Source: Zoogloea sp021286885
GTDB lineage: Bacteria > Pseudomonadota > Gammaproteobacteria > Burkholderiales > Rhodocyclaceae
Assembly (NCBI RefSeq): GCF_041915215.1
Contig: NZ_JAYSBV010000003.1
Direction: 5' to 3' (one strand)
Length of the DNA stretch: 64,000 bases
The position numbers and the translations under genes were made by a program. The notes beneath the pieces are model-generated. The model worked only from the letters and a program-made list of their open reading frames with translations, was not told the origin of the DNA and did not search any database. The number at the start of each line of letters is the position of its first letter. The stretch's first letter is position 1. Positions 8,638-17,957 of the stretch are shown piece after piece.

Positions 8638-9420
8638 ATGGTGCGATTGCCCTTTCTCAGCTCCACCAGGAGCGTTCCTGACGCTGCGAAAGTGCCTCGG
8701 CATATCGCGATCATCATGGATGGCAACGGGCGTTGGGCGCGCAAGCGCCTGATGCCCCGCGTCGCCGGCCATGTGAAAGGCGTCGAATCCCTCAAGGAAG
8801 TGATTCGCCACTGCCTGGACCGGGGGGTCGAGTACCTCACGGTTTTTGCCTTCAGCTCTGAAAACTGGCGGCGTCCCCAGGAAGAAGTCTCCTTCCTGAT
8901 GCAACTCTTCATGAAGTCCCTGCGCGCCGAAATCGAGCGCATGCACCGCAGCAACATCCGCCTGCGCGTGATCGGGGATGTGGAGCGCTTCGACAAGCCT
9001 CTTATCGAACTTATCGAAGAGTCCGAAACCCTCACGGCCAACAACACCGCGTTGAATTTCACCGTGGCTGCCAACTATGGCGGTCGCTGGGACATCATGA
9101 ACGCGATGCAGAAATTCATGGCCGATCATCCGGGGGTGACGACAGGCTTGACTGAAGACGCGCTGGAACCCTATCTCTCCATGCACTTCGGGCCGGAGCC
9201 GGATCTTTTCATCCGTACCGGCGGCGAGACCCGCATCAGCAACTTCCTGCTGTGGCAACTGGCCTATTCCGAACTGTATTTCACCGAAAAGCTGTGGCCT
9301 GAGTTTGGCCGGGATGCCCTGGATGAGGCCATCCTGTCCTATCAGCAGCGGGAGCGCCGTTTTGGGCGCACCAGCGAGCAGGTTGCAGCCGGAGCCGATT
9401 CCTCAACCGATCATGCTTAA
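8638..9420 (+). CDS. uppS: Undecaprenyl diphosphate synthase (cis-prenyltransferase)
   Basis: UppS condenses isopentenyl units onto farnesyl diphosphate to make the C55 lipid carrier for peptidoglycan and O-antigen. The 260-residue protein has the catalytic IIMDGNGRWA loop near residues 25-34 and FSSENW at about 80. The C-terminal signature DLFIRTGGETRISNFLLWQ also contains the IPP-binding Arg residues. The following cdsA ATG lies inside its last codons (8-bp overlap), indicating translational coupling. The exact N terminus is uncertain because the first 15 or so residues are poorly conserved. Confidence 0.96.
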   Translation: MVRLPFLSSTRSVPDAAKVPRHIAIIMDGNGRWARKRLMPRVAGHVKGVESLKEVIRHCLDRGVEYLTVFAFSSENWRRPQEEVSFLMQLFMKSLRAEIERMHRSNIRLRVIGDVERFDKPLIELIEESETLTANNTALNFTVAANYGGRWDIMNAMQKFMADHPGVTTGLTEDALEPYLSMHFGPEPDLFIRTGGETRISNFLLWQLAYSELYFTEKLWPEFGRDALDEAILSYQQRERRFGRTSEQVAAGADSSTDHA

Positions 9421-10240
9421 AGCGCGGGTCATCACCGCGATTGTCCTGGTTCTCGGATTTCTGGCGGCCCTGTTCGGGCTGCCGGCTGCCGGGTGGCTGG
9501 GCTTCGCGGCGCTGGTGTGCGGCCTTGGCGCCCACGAGTGGGCGGTGATGCTGCGTTTCAAAAAATCTGCCTGCTGGATTTACAGCCTGCTGCTGGCGGC
9601 CCTGTGCGGGGCGTTTGGCGTGCAGGCAGGGCTGCACAACGAAGCCACTGTGGCCCCCTTCAATCTGGCGCCCGTGTATGGGGTGAGTGTGCTGTTCTGG
9701 GCGGCCTGCGTGCCCCTCTGGCTGCGCGCCCGCTGGACGGTGCCCAATCCCGCCACGGCGGCTCTGGTGGGCCTCATCCTACTGCTGCCTCCTTGTCTTG
9801 CCATTGCCCATCTGCGTCTGCTCAGCCCCTGGTTGTTGCTGGGGGTGATGGCGGCGGTCTGGATGGCAGACATCGCCGCCTATTTCACGGGTCGGGCCTT
9901 CGGCAAGCGCAAGCTTGCGCCCAACATCAGCCCGGGAAAAAGCTGGGAAGGGGCCTACGGCGCCTGCGTGGGCGTCAGCCTGTATGGTCTGGTGTGCCTG
10001 GGCCTGGTGGGCCACGGCCAAGCCAGCCTGCTTTATTACTTGCTGGCGGTGCCGGTGCTGCTGGCCTTTACCGGCCTTAGCATCATTGGCGATCTGTTTG
10101 AATCCATGATCAAGCGCCAGGTGGGCGTCAAGGACAGCGGCAAGCTGCTGCCCGGTCACGGGGGCATTCTCGACCGCATCGACAGCCTCACCTCCACGCT
10201 GCCCCTGGTGGCCCTCACTGTTCTCTGGTTTGCTATCTGA
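9413..10240 (+). CDS. cdsA: Phosphatidate cytidylyltransferase
   Basis: CdsA makes CDP-diacylglycerol, the precursor of all phospholipids, in the inner membrane. The 275-residue protein is mostly transmembrane helices. It carries the SPGKSWEGAYGA motif and the signature GDLFESMIKRQVGVKDSG followed by GHGGILDRIDS near the C terminus, which hold the metal and CTP-binding Asp residues. The start chosen is the ATG that overlaps the end of uppS, because upstream codons in this frame encode unrelated sequence. The next gene, dxr, begins 6 bp downstream. Confidence 0.95.
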   Translation: MLKARVITAIVLVLGFLAALFGLPAAGWLGFAALVCGLGAHEWAVMLRFKKSACWIYSLLLAALCGAFGVQAGLHNEATVAPFNLAPVYGVSVLFWAACVPLWLRARWTVPNPATAALVGLILLLPPCLAIAHLRLLSPWLLLGVMAAVWMADIAAYFTGRAFGKRKLAPNISPGKSWEGAYGACVGVSLYGLVCLGLVGHGQASLLYYLLAVPVLLAFTGLSIIGDLFESMIKRQVGVKDSGKLLPGHGGILDRIDSLTSTLPLVALTVLWFAI

Positions 10241-10246
10241 ACTGAA

Positions 10247-11446
10247 ATGAGTCAAGCCCGCCAACTGATTACCGTGCTGGGAGCCACGGGCTCCATCGGG
10301 GTGAATACCCTGGATGTGATCGAACGCCACCCGGAACGCTACGGCGTGTTTGCCCTCACCGGCCACCGTCAGATCGACCGCCTGTTCGACCAGTGCGTAC
10401 GCCATCGCCCCGCCTATGCGGTGCTGGATACCCCCGAAGCCGCCCAGCAATTGCGGGGCCGGCTGGCGGAGGCGGGCTGCTTTACCGAAGTGCTGCACGG
10501 CCCCGAAGGGCTGGTGGCGGTTGCTTCTGCGCCCGAAGTGGATGCAGTCATGGCCGCCATCGTGGGGGCTGCCGGTTTGGTGCCCACCCTGGCCGCTGCC
10601 CGGGCGGGCAAGCGGGTGCTCCTGGCCAACAAGGAAGCGCTGGTCATGTCCGGCGCTCTGTTCATGCAGGAAGTGGCCGCCAGTGGCGCCACCCTGCTGC
10701 CCATCGACAGCGAACACAACGCCATTTTCCAGGCGCTGCCTGGAGACTTCCGGCGCGGCGGCGATGATTCGGGCGTGACCCGCATCCTGCTCACCGCCTC
10801 CGGTGGCCCCTTCCGCTGCACGCCCCTGGATCAACTCCCGGCTGTCACCCCGGAAATGGCCTGCGCCCACCCCAATTGGGTCATGGGGCGCAAGATTTCG
10901 GTGGATTCCGCCTCCATGATGAACAAGGGCCTGGAGCTGATCGAAGCCTATTGGCTGTTCGGCCTGCCTGCAGAGCGCATCGAAGTGGTGATCCATCCTC
11001 AAAGCGTGATTCACTCCATGGTGGCTTACGCGGATGGCTCGGTGCTGGCCCAGTTGGGCAACCCGGACATGCGCACGCCCATCGCCCACGCCTTGGCTTA
11101 TCCTGAGCGCATCGACGCCGGGGTGCGGCCGCTGGATCTGTTCGAGATCGGCCAGCTCAATTTCGAGCGCCCCGACCTGCGCCGCTTCCCCTGTCTGGCC
11201 CTGGCTTACCGGGTGCTGGAGGAGGGCGGTCTGGCCCCGGCAGTGCTCAATGCTGCCAATGAAATCGCGGTGGATGCCTTCCTCAATCGCCAGCTTGGCT
11301 TTGACCGGATTCCTGCCCTGATTGCAGCCACCCTGGATGCCCTGCCCACCGGCCCGGCCGATACCCTGGAACAGGTGCTGGCCGTGGATGCCGACGCCCG
11401 CCGCAAGGCCCGCGAACTCTTGCCCCGCATTGCCCAGCCTGCATGA
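10247..11446 (+). CDS. dxr: 1-deoxy-D-xylulose-5-phosphate reductoisomerase
   Basis: Dxr (IspC) commits DXP to MEP in the non-mevalonate isoprenoid pathway, using NADPH and a divalent metal. At 399 residues it has the family length. The NADPH-binding motif is GATGSIGVNTLDVI near the N terminus, LLANKEALV is near residue 127, and PIDSEHNAIFQ is the metal site. MGRKISVDSASMMNKGLE and AANEIAVDAFL complete the family motifs. It sits between cdsA and rseP and overlaps rseP by 4 bp (ATGA). Confidence 0.98.
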   Translation: MSQARQLITVLGATGSIGVNTLDVIERHPERYGVFALTGHRQIDRLFDQCVRHRPAYAVLDTPEAAQQLRGRLAEAGCFTEVLHGPEGLVAVASAPEVDAVMAAIVGAAGLVPTLAAARAGKRVLLANKEALVMSGALFMQEVAASGATLLPIDSEHNAIFQALPGDFRRGGDDSGVTRILLTASGGPFRCTPLDQLPAVTPEMACAHPNWVMGRKISVDSASMMNKGLELIEAYWLFGLPAERIEVVIHPQSVIHSMVAYADGSVLAQLGNPDMRTPIAHALAYPERIDAGVRPLDLFEIGQLNFERPDLRRFPCLALAYRVLEEGGLAPAVLNAANEIAVDAFLNRQLGFDRIPALIAATLDALPTGPADTLEQVLAVDADARRKARELLPRIAQPA

Positions 11447-12807
11447 GTCTCCTCGATTACCTGCTGCCCTTCGCCCTGGCCATGGGCGTTCTGATCCTGA
11501 TCCACGAATATGGCCACTATCTGGTGGCGCGCTGGTGCGGGGTCAAGGTGCTGCGCTTCTGCCTGGGCTTTGGCAAGCCCATCTTCTCCCGCCGCCTCGG
11601 GGCTGACCAAACCGAGTGGGCGATTGCCGCCTTCCCCCTGGGAGGCTACGTCAAGATGCTGGACGAGCGGGAAGGGCCGGTGGCCGAGCATGAGCTGCAC
11701 CGGGCCTTCAACCGTAAGCCGGTGCTTCAGCGTATGGCCGTGGTGGTGGCCGGGCCCCTGGCCAACTTTCTGCTGGCGATAGGGTTGTACTGGGGTTTGT
11801 ACTCGGGCGGCGTGGAGGAACTGCGCCCCCGCGTTGCCGCGCCTGTGGCGGGCTCCCAGGCGGCTGCCCTGGGCTTTGCCGAAGGCGACCTGATCCGCAG
11901 CATCGACGGCGAACCGGTTGATACCTGGCAGGATTTTCGCTGGCAGCTGCTCAATGCCACCCTAGAACACCGCAGCCTGCGTGTGGAAACCCTGAACGAG
12001 CGTCAAGAACTCAACTTCCACACCCTCGACCTCAAAGGGCTGAGCGTTGAGCAAGGCCAGGATGATCCCGCCCAACAACTCGGCCTGAACCTCTATCGCC
12101 CCCGGGTGGCGCCCGTGCTGGGGGGGCTGACGCCCAAAGGCGCGGCTGCCCAAGCGGGGTTGCAGTCGGGGGATCGGGTGCTGGCCATCAATGACGCTCC
12201 CATTGAGGATTGGACTCAGTTGGTTCAGCAGGTGCGTGCCGCCCCTGGCCAGCCCCTGCGCTTCCAGGTGGAGCGTGCCGGCAGTCGCATGGTGCTGGAT
12301 GTGACCCCCGCCAGTCAGGATGAAAATGGCAAGCCGGTCGGGCGTATCGGTGCTGGTGTGGCCGATTTGGAACTGCAGCGGGACAAGATTTTTGTGACTG
12401 TGCATTACGGCCCTCTGGCGGCCCTCACTAAAAGCTTGCGCCAGACCTGGAACACCACCACCCTCAGTTTGACGGTGATGGGGCGCATGATCACTGGCGA
12501 GGTTTCCGTGAAAAACCTGAGTGGGCCGGTCACTATTGCTGACTTTGCCGGCCAGTCTGCCAAGATGGGTTGGGGGCATTACATCAAATTCCTGGCACTT
12601 ATCAGCATCAGCTTGGGGGTGTTGAACCTCCTGCCCATCCCGGTGCTGGATGGGGGGCACTTGCTGTATTATCTGATCGAGTTCGTCAAGGGTAGCCCCA
12701 TCCCCGAGCGGGCCATGATCATCGGCCAGCAAATCGGCATGGCCCTGCTGGCGATGCTCATGGCATTTGCCTTCTATAACGACATCAACCGCCTTGTTGC
12801 TAGCTGA
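11443..12807 (+). CDS. rseP: Site-2 intramembrane protease RseP
   Basis: RseP cleaves the anti-sigma factor RseA inside the membrane, the second step in releasing sigma-E in response to outer-membrane stress. The 454-residue protein has the zinc-binding HEYGH at residues 21-25 in its first transmembrane helix. Two PDZ domains span roughly residues 115-290 and the third ligand motif PVLDGGH is near residue 400. It overlaps dxr by 4 bp and is followed 6 bp later by bamA, the gene for the assembly machine whose failure triggers this pathway. Confidence 0.97.
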   Translation: MSLLDYLLPFALAMGVLILIHEYGHYLVARWCGVKVLRFCLGFGKPIFSRRLGADQTEWAIAAFPLGGYVKMLDEREGPVAEHELHRAFNRKPVLQRMAVVVAGPLANFLLAIGLYWGLYSGGVEELRPRVAAPVAGSQAAALGFAEGDLIRSIDGEPVDTWQDFRWQLLNATLEHRSLRVETLNERQELNFHTLDLKGLSVEQGQDDPAQQLGLNLYRPRVAPVLGGLTPKGAAAQAGLQSGDRVLAINDAPIEDWTQLVQQVRAAPGQPLRFQVERAGSRMVLDVTPASQDENGKPVGRIGAGVADLELQRDKIFVTVHYGPLAALTKSLRQTWNTTTLSLTVMGRMITGEVSVKNLSGPVTIADFAGQSAKMGWGHYIKFLALISISLGVLNLLPIPVLDGGHLLYYLIEFVKGSPIPERAMIIGQQIGMALLAMLMAFAFYNDINRLVAS

Positions 12808-12813
12808 AATCGG

Positions 12814-15105
12814 ATGAAATCCAAGCTCCTCCCCGGGCTGATCGCTGCGCTGTTCGTCGCATCGCCCGCCATGGCCTTTGAGCCATTCGTCGTCAAGGAC
12901 ATTCGTGTTGAAGGCATTCAGCGTACCGAAGCCGGTACCGTCTTCAGCTATCTGCCAGTCAAGGTGGGTGAGCAATTCACCGATGACAAGGCGTCCCAGG
13001 CCATCAAGGCTCTGTTTGCCACCGGCTTCTTCAAGGATGTCCGCATCGAGCTTGAACAGGGTGTCATCGTGGTCGTGGTGGACGAGCGCCCGGCCATTTC
13101 CCAGGTGGACTTTGTCGGCATCAAGGAATTCGACAAAGAAGCCTTGCGTAAGGGCCTTAAGGAAGTGGGGCTCGCTGAATCCCGCATCTTTGACCGTGCC
13201 GTGCTGGAGCGGGCCGAGCAGGAGTTGAAGCGTCAGTACCTGTCCAAGGGGCTCTACGGCGTGCAGATCACCACCACCGTGACGCCGCTGGAGCGTAACC
13301 GGGTGGGTGTTAACTTCAGCGTGGTGGAAGGTGATGCCGCCAAGATTCGCCAGATTAATCTGATCGGCAACCAGGTGTTCAAGGAAAAGGATCTACTTGA
13401 ACAACTCACCCTGACGACCCCGGGCTGGTGGACTTGGTATTCCAAAAACGATCAGTACTCCAAGCAGAAGCTCAACGCCGATGTGGAAGCCCTGCGGGCT
13501 TTCTACATGAACCGGGGCTATCTGGATTTCAACGTGACCTCCACCCAGGTCTCCATTACGCCGGACAAGAAAGACATCTACATCACCCTCAGCATCTCTG
13601 AAGGTGAAAAGTACACCGTCTCCGACGTAAGGTTGGCTGGCAAGATGCCAGTGCCCCAGGCCGAGCTGGAAAAGCTGTTCAAGCTCAAGTCGGGTGATGT
13701 ATTCAACCGGGACAACGTGACCGCCACTACCAAGGCCATCACCGACCGCCTGGGAGATGAAGGCTATGCCTTTGCCAACGTGAACGCAGCGCCCGAGTCC
13801 GATAAGGATGGGCGTAAGGTGGGCTTTACCTTCTTCGTCGATCCGGGGCCCCGAGTGTATGTGCGCAAGATCAATTTTGCAGGCAATGTGCGCACCCGTG
13901 ATGAAGTGATGCGCCGCGAGATGCGCCAGATGGAAGGGGCTTGGTATGACGGTGGCGCCATCACCCGCTCCAAAAATCGCTTGAATCGCTTGGGCTATTT
14001 CGAGGATGTCACCGTCGAGACGCCGGCGGTGCCCGGTAGCACTGATCTGGTGGATGCCAACTTTACGGTCAAGGAACGGGCCACCGGCAACCTGATGCTG
14101 GGCGCGGGTTTTTCCAGTTCTGAAAAGGTGATTCTGTCGGGCTCCATTTCCCAACAGAATATCTTTGGCACGGGGAATGCCGTCACGCTGCAAGCCAATA
14201 CCAGCAAGGTGAACAAGGTCACCTCCCTGTCCTTTACCAACCCCTATTGGAATATCGACGGGGTCAGCATCGGCTGGGATATCTACCAACGCAACGTGGA
14301 TCCGACCTCCCTGGCGGTGGCCACCTACCGTAGCTCATCCATGGGCGGTGGTGTGCGCTTTGGCTACCCGATTGCCGAAGACGACCGGATCAACTTCGGC
14401 CTGTCGGTGGATCAGACCACCCTGAAGGTCTATGACACCAGTCCGATCCAATACGTGGACTTCGTCAACCGCTTCGGCGAGCAGTCTCGTAGTTTGATGG
14501 CCACCATCGGCTGGGCCCGGGACAAGCGTGACAGCTTCCTGTACCCCACCTCCGGTGTGTACCAACGGGCCTCCATGGAAATCGCCACGCCGGTGCTCGA
14601 TATGCAGTACGTGAAGGGCAGCTACCAGCACCAGCAGTGGATTCCCTTTGGTGGCGGTTATGCGCTGATGCTGAATGCCGATTTGGGCTATGCCCATGGC
14701 TACGGTGGCAAGGACCTGCCCTTCTACAAGAATTTCTATGCGGGTGGTATCGGGTCTGTGCGGGGTTATGAACAGAGTACCCTGGGGCCCCGTTATACCG
14801 ACAGCTCGGGTTCCACACGTTCCCTGGGGGGTAATCGGCGCTTTGTGACCAATGCCGAGTATTATTTCCCCATGCCGGGATCGGGCAAGGACAAGAACAT
14901 GCGTCTGTCCGTATTTGCCGATGCGGGCTATGTGTGGGGTGCGGATGACAAGGTGAAGGCTTCGGATTTGCGTTACAGTGCCGGCCTTGCGTTCACCTGG
15001 AGCTCTCCGGTGGGGCCCCTCAAGTTCAGTCTGGGCCAGGCGCTCAAGAAAAAAGAGGAAGACAAGACCCAGAAATTCCAGTTCCAACTGGGTACCGTGT
15101 TCTGA
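12814..15105 (+). CDS. bamA: Outer membrane protein assembly factor BamA
   Basis: BamA is the central Omp85 barrel that folds beta-barrel proteins into the outer membrane. The 763-residue protein starts with a Sec signal peptide cleaved after about residue 21 (SPAMA). Five POTRA repeats follow to about residue 420, then a 16-strand barrel. The barrel carries the VRGY motif (GGIGSVRGYEQSTLGPR) and the protein ends in Phe, the classical barrel C terminus. It is followed by skp, lpxD, fabZ, lpxA and lpxB, a conserved envelope-biogenesis cluster. Confidence 0.98.
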   Translation: MKSKLLPGLIAALFVASPAMAFEPFVVKDIRVEGIQRTEAGTVFSYLPVKVGEQFTDDKASQAIKALFATGFFKDVRIELEQGVIVVVVDERPAISQVDFVGIKEFDKEALRKGLKEVGLAESRIFDRAVLERAEQELKRQYLSKGLYGVQITTTVTPLERNRVGVNFSVVEGDAAKIRQINLIGNQVFKEKDLLEQLTLTTPGWWTWYSKNDQYSKQKLNADVEALRAFYMNRGYLDFNVTSTQVSITPDKKDIYITLSISEGEKYTVSDVRLAGKMPVPQAELEKLFKLKSGDVFNRDNVTATTKAITDRLGDEGYAFANVNAAPESDKDGRKVGFTFFVDPGPRVYVRKINFAGNVRTRDEVMRREMRQMEGAWYDGGAITRSKNRLNRLGYFEDVTVETPAVPGSTDLVDANFTVKERATGNLMLGAGFSSSEKVILSGSISQQNIFGTGNAVTLQANTSKVNKVTSLSFTNPYWNIDGVSIGWDIYQRNVDPTSLAVATYRSSSMGGGVRFGYPIAEDDRINFGLSVDQTTLKVYDTSPIQYVDFVNRFGEQSRSLMATIGWARDKRDSFLYPTSGVYQRASMEIATPVLDMQYVKGSYQHQQWIPFGGGYALMLNADLGYAHGYGGKDLPFYKNFYAGGIGSVRGYEQSTLGPRYTDSSGSTRSLGGNRRFVTNAEYYFPMPGSGKDKNMRLSVFADAGYVWGADDKVKASDLRYSAGLAFTWSSPVGPLKFSLGQALKKKEEDKTQKFQFQLGTVF

Positions 15106-15153
15106 TAGCTGCTGATTCTTTTGCATGAACAGCAAGCGGATGGAGAATTGAGA

Positions 15154-15669
15154 ATGAAGAAGTTTGGTATTTCTGCTCTGGCAGCCTGTGTGCTCGCCGT
15201 CTGCGCCCAGCCCGCCCTGGCCGAAGTGCGCATTGGTTTTGTGAACTCCGACCGGGTGATGAAGGAAGCTGGCCCGGCCAAGAAGGCCCAGCAGAAGCTC
15301 GAAAAAGAGTTTGAAAAGCGCGACCAGGAGCTGCAGCGCATGAGCAAGCAACTCCAGACCATGCAAGAGGCTCTGGAAAAGAACAGCATGACCATGGCCG
15401 AGGGTGAGCGCCGCACCAAGGAGCGCGAGTTCAATGATCTGAACCGCGACATCCAGCGCAAGCAGCGCGAGTTCCGCGAAGACCTGAACCAGCGCCGCAA
15501 CGAAGAGCTGGCAGGCATTCTGGATCGGGCCAACAAGGCCATCAAGCAGATCGCCGAAGCTGAAAAGTTCGACATCATCTTCCAGGAAGCCGTTTACGCC
15601 AGCCCGCGTATCGACATTACCGACAAGGTGATCAAGGCTCTGACCGACGCCGCTCCCACTGCCAAGTAA
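15154..15669 (+). CDS. skp: Periplasmic chaperone OmpH/Skp
   Basis: Skp is a trimeric jellyfish-shaped chaperone that holds unfolded outer-membrane proteins in the periplasm. The 171-residue product has a signal peptide ending near ALA at residue 23, then VRIGFVNSDRVMKE, the conserved strand. A long charged coiled coil makes the tentacles. The start is the ATG preceded by GGAGAATTGAGA; an in-frame TTG 33 bp upstream was rejected because it would disrupt the signal peptide. It lies between bamA and lpxD as usual. Confidence 0.95.
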   Translation: MKKFGISALAACVLAVCAQPALAEVRIGFVNSDRVMKEAGPAKKAQQKLEKEFEKRDQELQRMSKQLQTMQEALEKNSMTMAEGERRTKEREFNDLNRDIQRKQREFREDLNQRRNEELAGILDRANKAIKQIAEAEKFDIIFQEAVYASPRIDITDKVIKALTDAAPTAK

Positions 15670-15682
15670 AGGCGGGTTGCGG

Positions 15683-16744
15683 ATGGAAATTACCCTTGGT
15701 GATCTGGTCGCCCGCCTGGGGGGCGAGCTGGTGGGTGACCCGGCCCTTAAAGTGCGCCAGATTGCGCCTTTGGAGCGGGCTGGGGAAGGCGAGCTCGCCT
15801 TCATCAACTCCCCTAAGTATCTGGCAGGGCTGGCTGACTGCCGGGCCACGGCTGTCATCATGTCGCCCAAAATGGCTGACAAGACCGATAAGCCGCGCAT
15901 CCTGATTGCTGACCCCTATCTGTACTTTGCCCGGGTGGGGCAGCTGTTCAATCCCATCCCGCGCCCGCCGCTGGGGGCGCACCCCAGCGCGGTGGTGGAG
16001 TCGGAGCTGCCGGCATCTGTCTCGGTGGGCCCCAATGCGGTGGTGGGCAAAAATTGCGTGATCGGTGAAAACACCATCATTGGCCCTGGCTGCACCATTG
16101 CCGATGGCGTGCACATCGGCCCCGATAGCCTGCTGCATGGTGGAGTACGCATTTACGCCAATACCCGCATCGGTGCCCGTGCCATTCTGCACGCGGGTGC
16201 AGTGATCGGTTCCGACGGTTTTGGTTTTGCCAAGGATGCTGACAAGCATTGGGTCAAGATTCCTCAGATTGGCCGGGTGGTGATGGGCGATGACGTGGAA
16301 GTTGGCGCCAACACCGCCATCGACCGGGGTGCCCTGGACGACACCGTGATCGGCAACGGCATCAAGATCGACAATCTGGTGCACGTGGCCCACAACGTGC
16401 ATGTGGGTGATGACACCCTGCTGATCGCCCAGGCGGGCGTGGCCGGAAGCACTCATATTGGCCAGCGGGTCATCCTGGCAGGACAGACGGGCGTATCTGG
16501 CCATCTGAAGATTGGTGATGATGTGGTGGTGTCTGCCGCCACCTCGGTGATGAAGTCCCTGCCCAATCCGGGGCTATACACCAGCACCGTGCCCCAGATG
16601 CCCCATGAAGACTGGGTGCGCAACTTTGCCCACCTGCGCCGCCTGGATAGCCTGGCCAAGCGGGTGCGTGAGCTGGAGAAACAGCTCCAAAAGCAGCTCG
16701 CCGAACACAACAAAGATCCTCAGGATCCACAAGAACAATCATGA
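15683..16744 (+). CDS. lpxD: UDP-3-O-acylglucosamine N-acyltransferase
   Basis: LpxD adds the second 3-hydroxyacyl chain in lipid A synthesis. The 353-residue protein has an N-terminal uridine-binding domain (to about residue 100). A left-handed beta-helix of hexapeptide repeats (for example VGKNCVIGENTIIGPGC) follows. The catalytic His lies in the segment LVHVAHNVHVG and an alpha-helical tail closes the trimer. The ATG at 15683 was chosen over a TTG two codons upstream. The last codon overlaps the fabZ start (ATGA). Confidence 0.96.
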   Translation: MEITLGDLVARLGGELVGDPALKVRQIAPLERAGEGELAFINSPKYLAGLADCRATAVIMSPKMADKTDKPRILIADPYLYFARVGQLFNPIPRPPLGAHPSAVVESELPASVSVGPNAVVGKNCVIGENTIIGPGCTIADGVHIGPDSLLHGGVRIYANTRIGARAILHAGAVIGSDGFGFAKDADKHWVKIPQIGRVVMGDDVEVGANTAIDRGALDDTVIGNGIKIDNLVHVAHNVHVGDDTLLIAQAGVAGSTHIGQRVILAGQTGVSGHLKIGDDVVVSAATSVMKSLPNPGLYTSTVPQMPHEDWVRNFAHLRRLDSLAKRVRELEKQLQKQLAEHNKDPQDPQEQS

Positions 16745-17181
16745 CCATCATCGACATCAACGAAATCAAGCAATACCTGCCGCACCGCTACCCCTTCCTG
16801 CTGGTGGATCGCATCATCGAGCTCGAAGAAAACAAGCGCGTGGTGGGTATCAAGAACGTCACGATCAATGAGCCCTTCTTCCCGGGCCATTTCCCGCACA
16901 ACCCGGTGATGCCCGGCGTGCTGATCATCGAAGCCCTGGCCCAGACGGCGGCCATGCTGGCCTTCAAGAGCACCGGCACCAAGCCCAATGCTGATTCCAA
17001 CGTGTATTTCGCCTCGGTGGACGGCGTGCGCTTCAAGCGCCCCGTGGTGCCGGGCGACCAGCTCGTCATGGAAGCCGAGATCGTCCGAACCATCCGCAAC
17101 ATGTGGAAGTTCAAGGGCGTGGCCAGGGTGGACGGCCAGGTGGCCACCGAAGCTGAATTCATGTGCGCCCTCAAGCTATGA
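16741..17181 (+). CDS. fabZ: 3-hydroxyacyl-[acyl-carrier-protein] dehydratase FabZ
   Basis: FabZ dehydrates 3-hydroxyacyl-ACP in fatty-acid elongation and competes with LpxA for 3-hydroxymyristoyl-ACP. The 146-residue hotdog-fold protein has LPHRYPFLLVDR at residues 13-24. It also has FFPGHFPHNPVMPGVLIIEALAQ-type sequence around residue 45 with the catalytic His and, one turn later, the Glu. It overlaps lpxD at its start and lpxA at its stop, so the lpxD-fabZ-lpxA set is translationally coupled. Confidence 0.98.
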   Translation: MTIIDINEIKQYLPHRYPFLLVDRIIELEENKRVVGIKNVTINEPFFPGHFPHNPVMPGVLIIEALAQTAAMLAFKSTGTKPNADSNVYFASVDGVRFKRPVVPGDQLVMEAEIVRTIRNMWKFKGVARVDGQVATEAEFMCALKL

Positions 17182-17954
17182 GCCTGATTCACCCGACCGC
17201 CATCATCCATCCGGGCGCTCGCCTTGCCGAGGGCGTTCAGGTGGGGGCTTATTCCGTGATCGGCGAACACGTGGAGATCGGGGAGAACACCTCCATCGGC
17301 CCCCACGTGGTGATCGAAGGTCACACCCGCATTGGCCGCGACAACCGGATCTTCCAGTTCTGCTCCCTCGGTTCCGAGCCCCAGGACAAGAAGTACGCCG
17401 GCGAGCCCACCCGGCTCGAAATCGGCGATGGCAATACGATTCGCGAGTTCTGCAGCTTCAGCACCGGCACGGTGCAGGATGGCAGCCTGACCCGCATCGG
17501 CAATAAAAACTGGATCATGGCCTATGTGCACGTGGCCCACGACTGCATCGTCGGGGACAACGTGACCTTCGCCAACAACGCGACCCTTGCCGGTCACGTC
17601 AAGGTGGGCGATTGGGTGATCCTGGGGGGCTTTACCGGCGTGCACCAGTTCGTGCGCGTGGGTGCCCATTCCTTCTGCGGTGTGGGTACCGTGCTGCTGC
17701 AGGATCTGCCGCCCTATGTCACCGTTTCGGGCAACCCCGCTGCGCCCCATGGGATCAACAGCGAAGGCCTGCGCCGGCGTGGCTATTCGAGCGAGGCCAT
17801 CATGGCCATCAAGCGTGCCTACAAGAGCCTCTACCGGAGCGGTCTGAGTCTGGACGAAGCCCGTGCCGAAATCGCACTGGCCGCCCAGAGCGAACCTGCG
17901 GTGCAGGTTTTTTCCGACTTTATCGCCGAGTCCGGGCGTGGGATTGTCCGATAA
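17178..17954 (+). CDS. lpxA: UDP-N-acetylglucosamine acyltransferase
   Basis: LpxA performs the first step of lipid A synthesis. The 258-residue protein is a hexapeptide-repeat beta-helix (for example VQVGAYSVIGEHVEIGEN). It contains the catalytic His in the AYVHVAHDC segment near residue 120, and a helical C-terminal domain. The start is the ATG overlapping the fabZ stop (ATGA), preferred to an upstream in-frame start because the protein then begins SLIHPTAIIHPGA like other LpxA proteins. It is followed 3 bp later by lpxB. Confidence 0.97.
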   Translation: MSLIHPTAIIHPGARLAEGVQVGAYSVIGEHVEIGENTSIGPHVVIEGHTRIGRDNRIFQFCSLGSEPQDKKYAGEPTRLEIGDGNTIREFCSFSTGTVQDGSLTRIGNKNWIMAYVHVAHDCIVGDNVTFANNATLAGHVKVGDWVILGGFTGVHQFVRVGAHSFCGVGTVLLQDLPPYVTVSGNPAAPHGINSEGLRRRGYSSEAIMAIKRAYKSLYRSGLSLDEARAEIALAAQSEPAVQVFSDFIAESGRGIVR

Positions 17955-17957
17955 TCC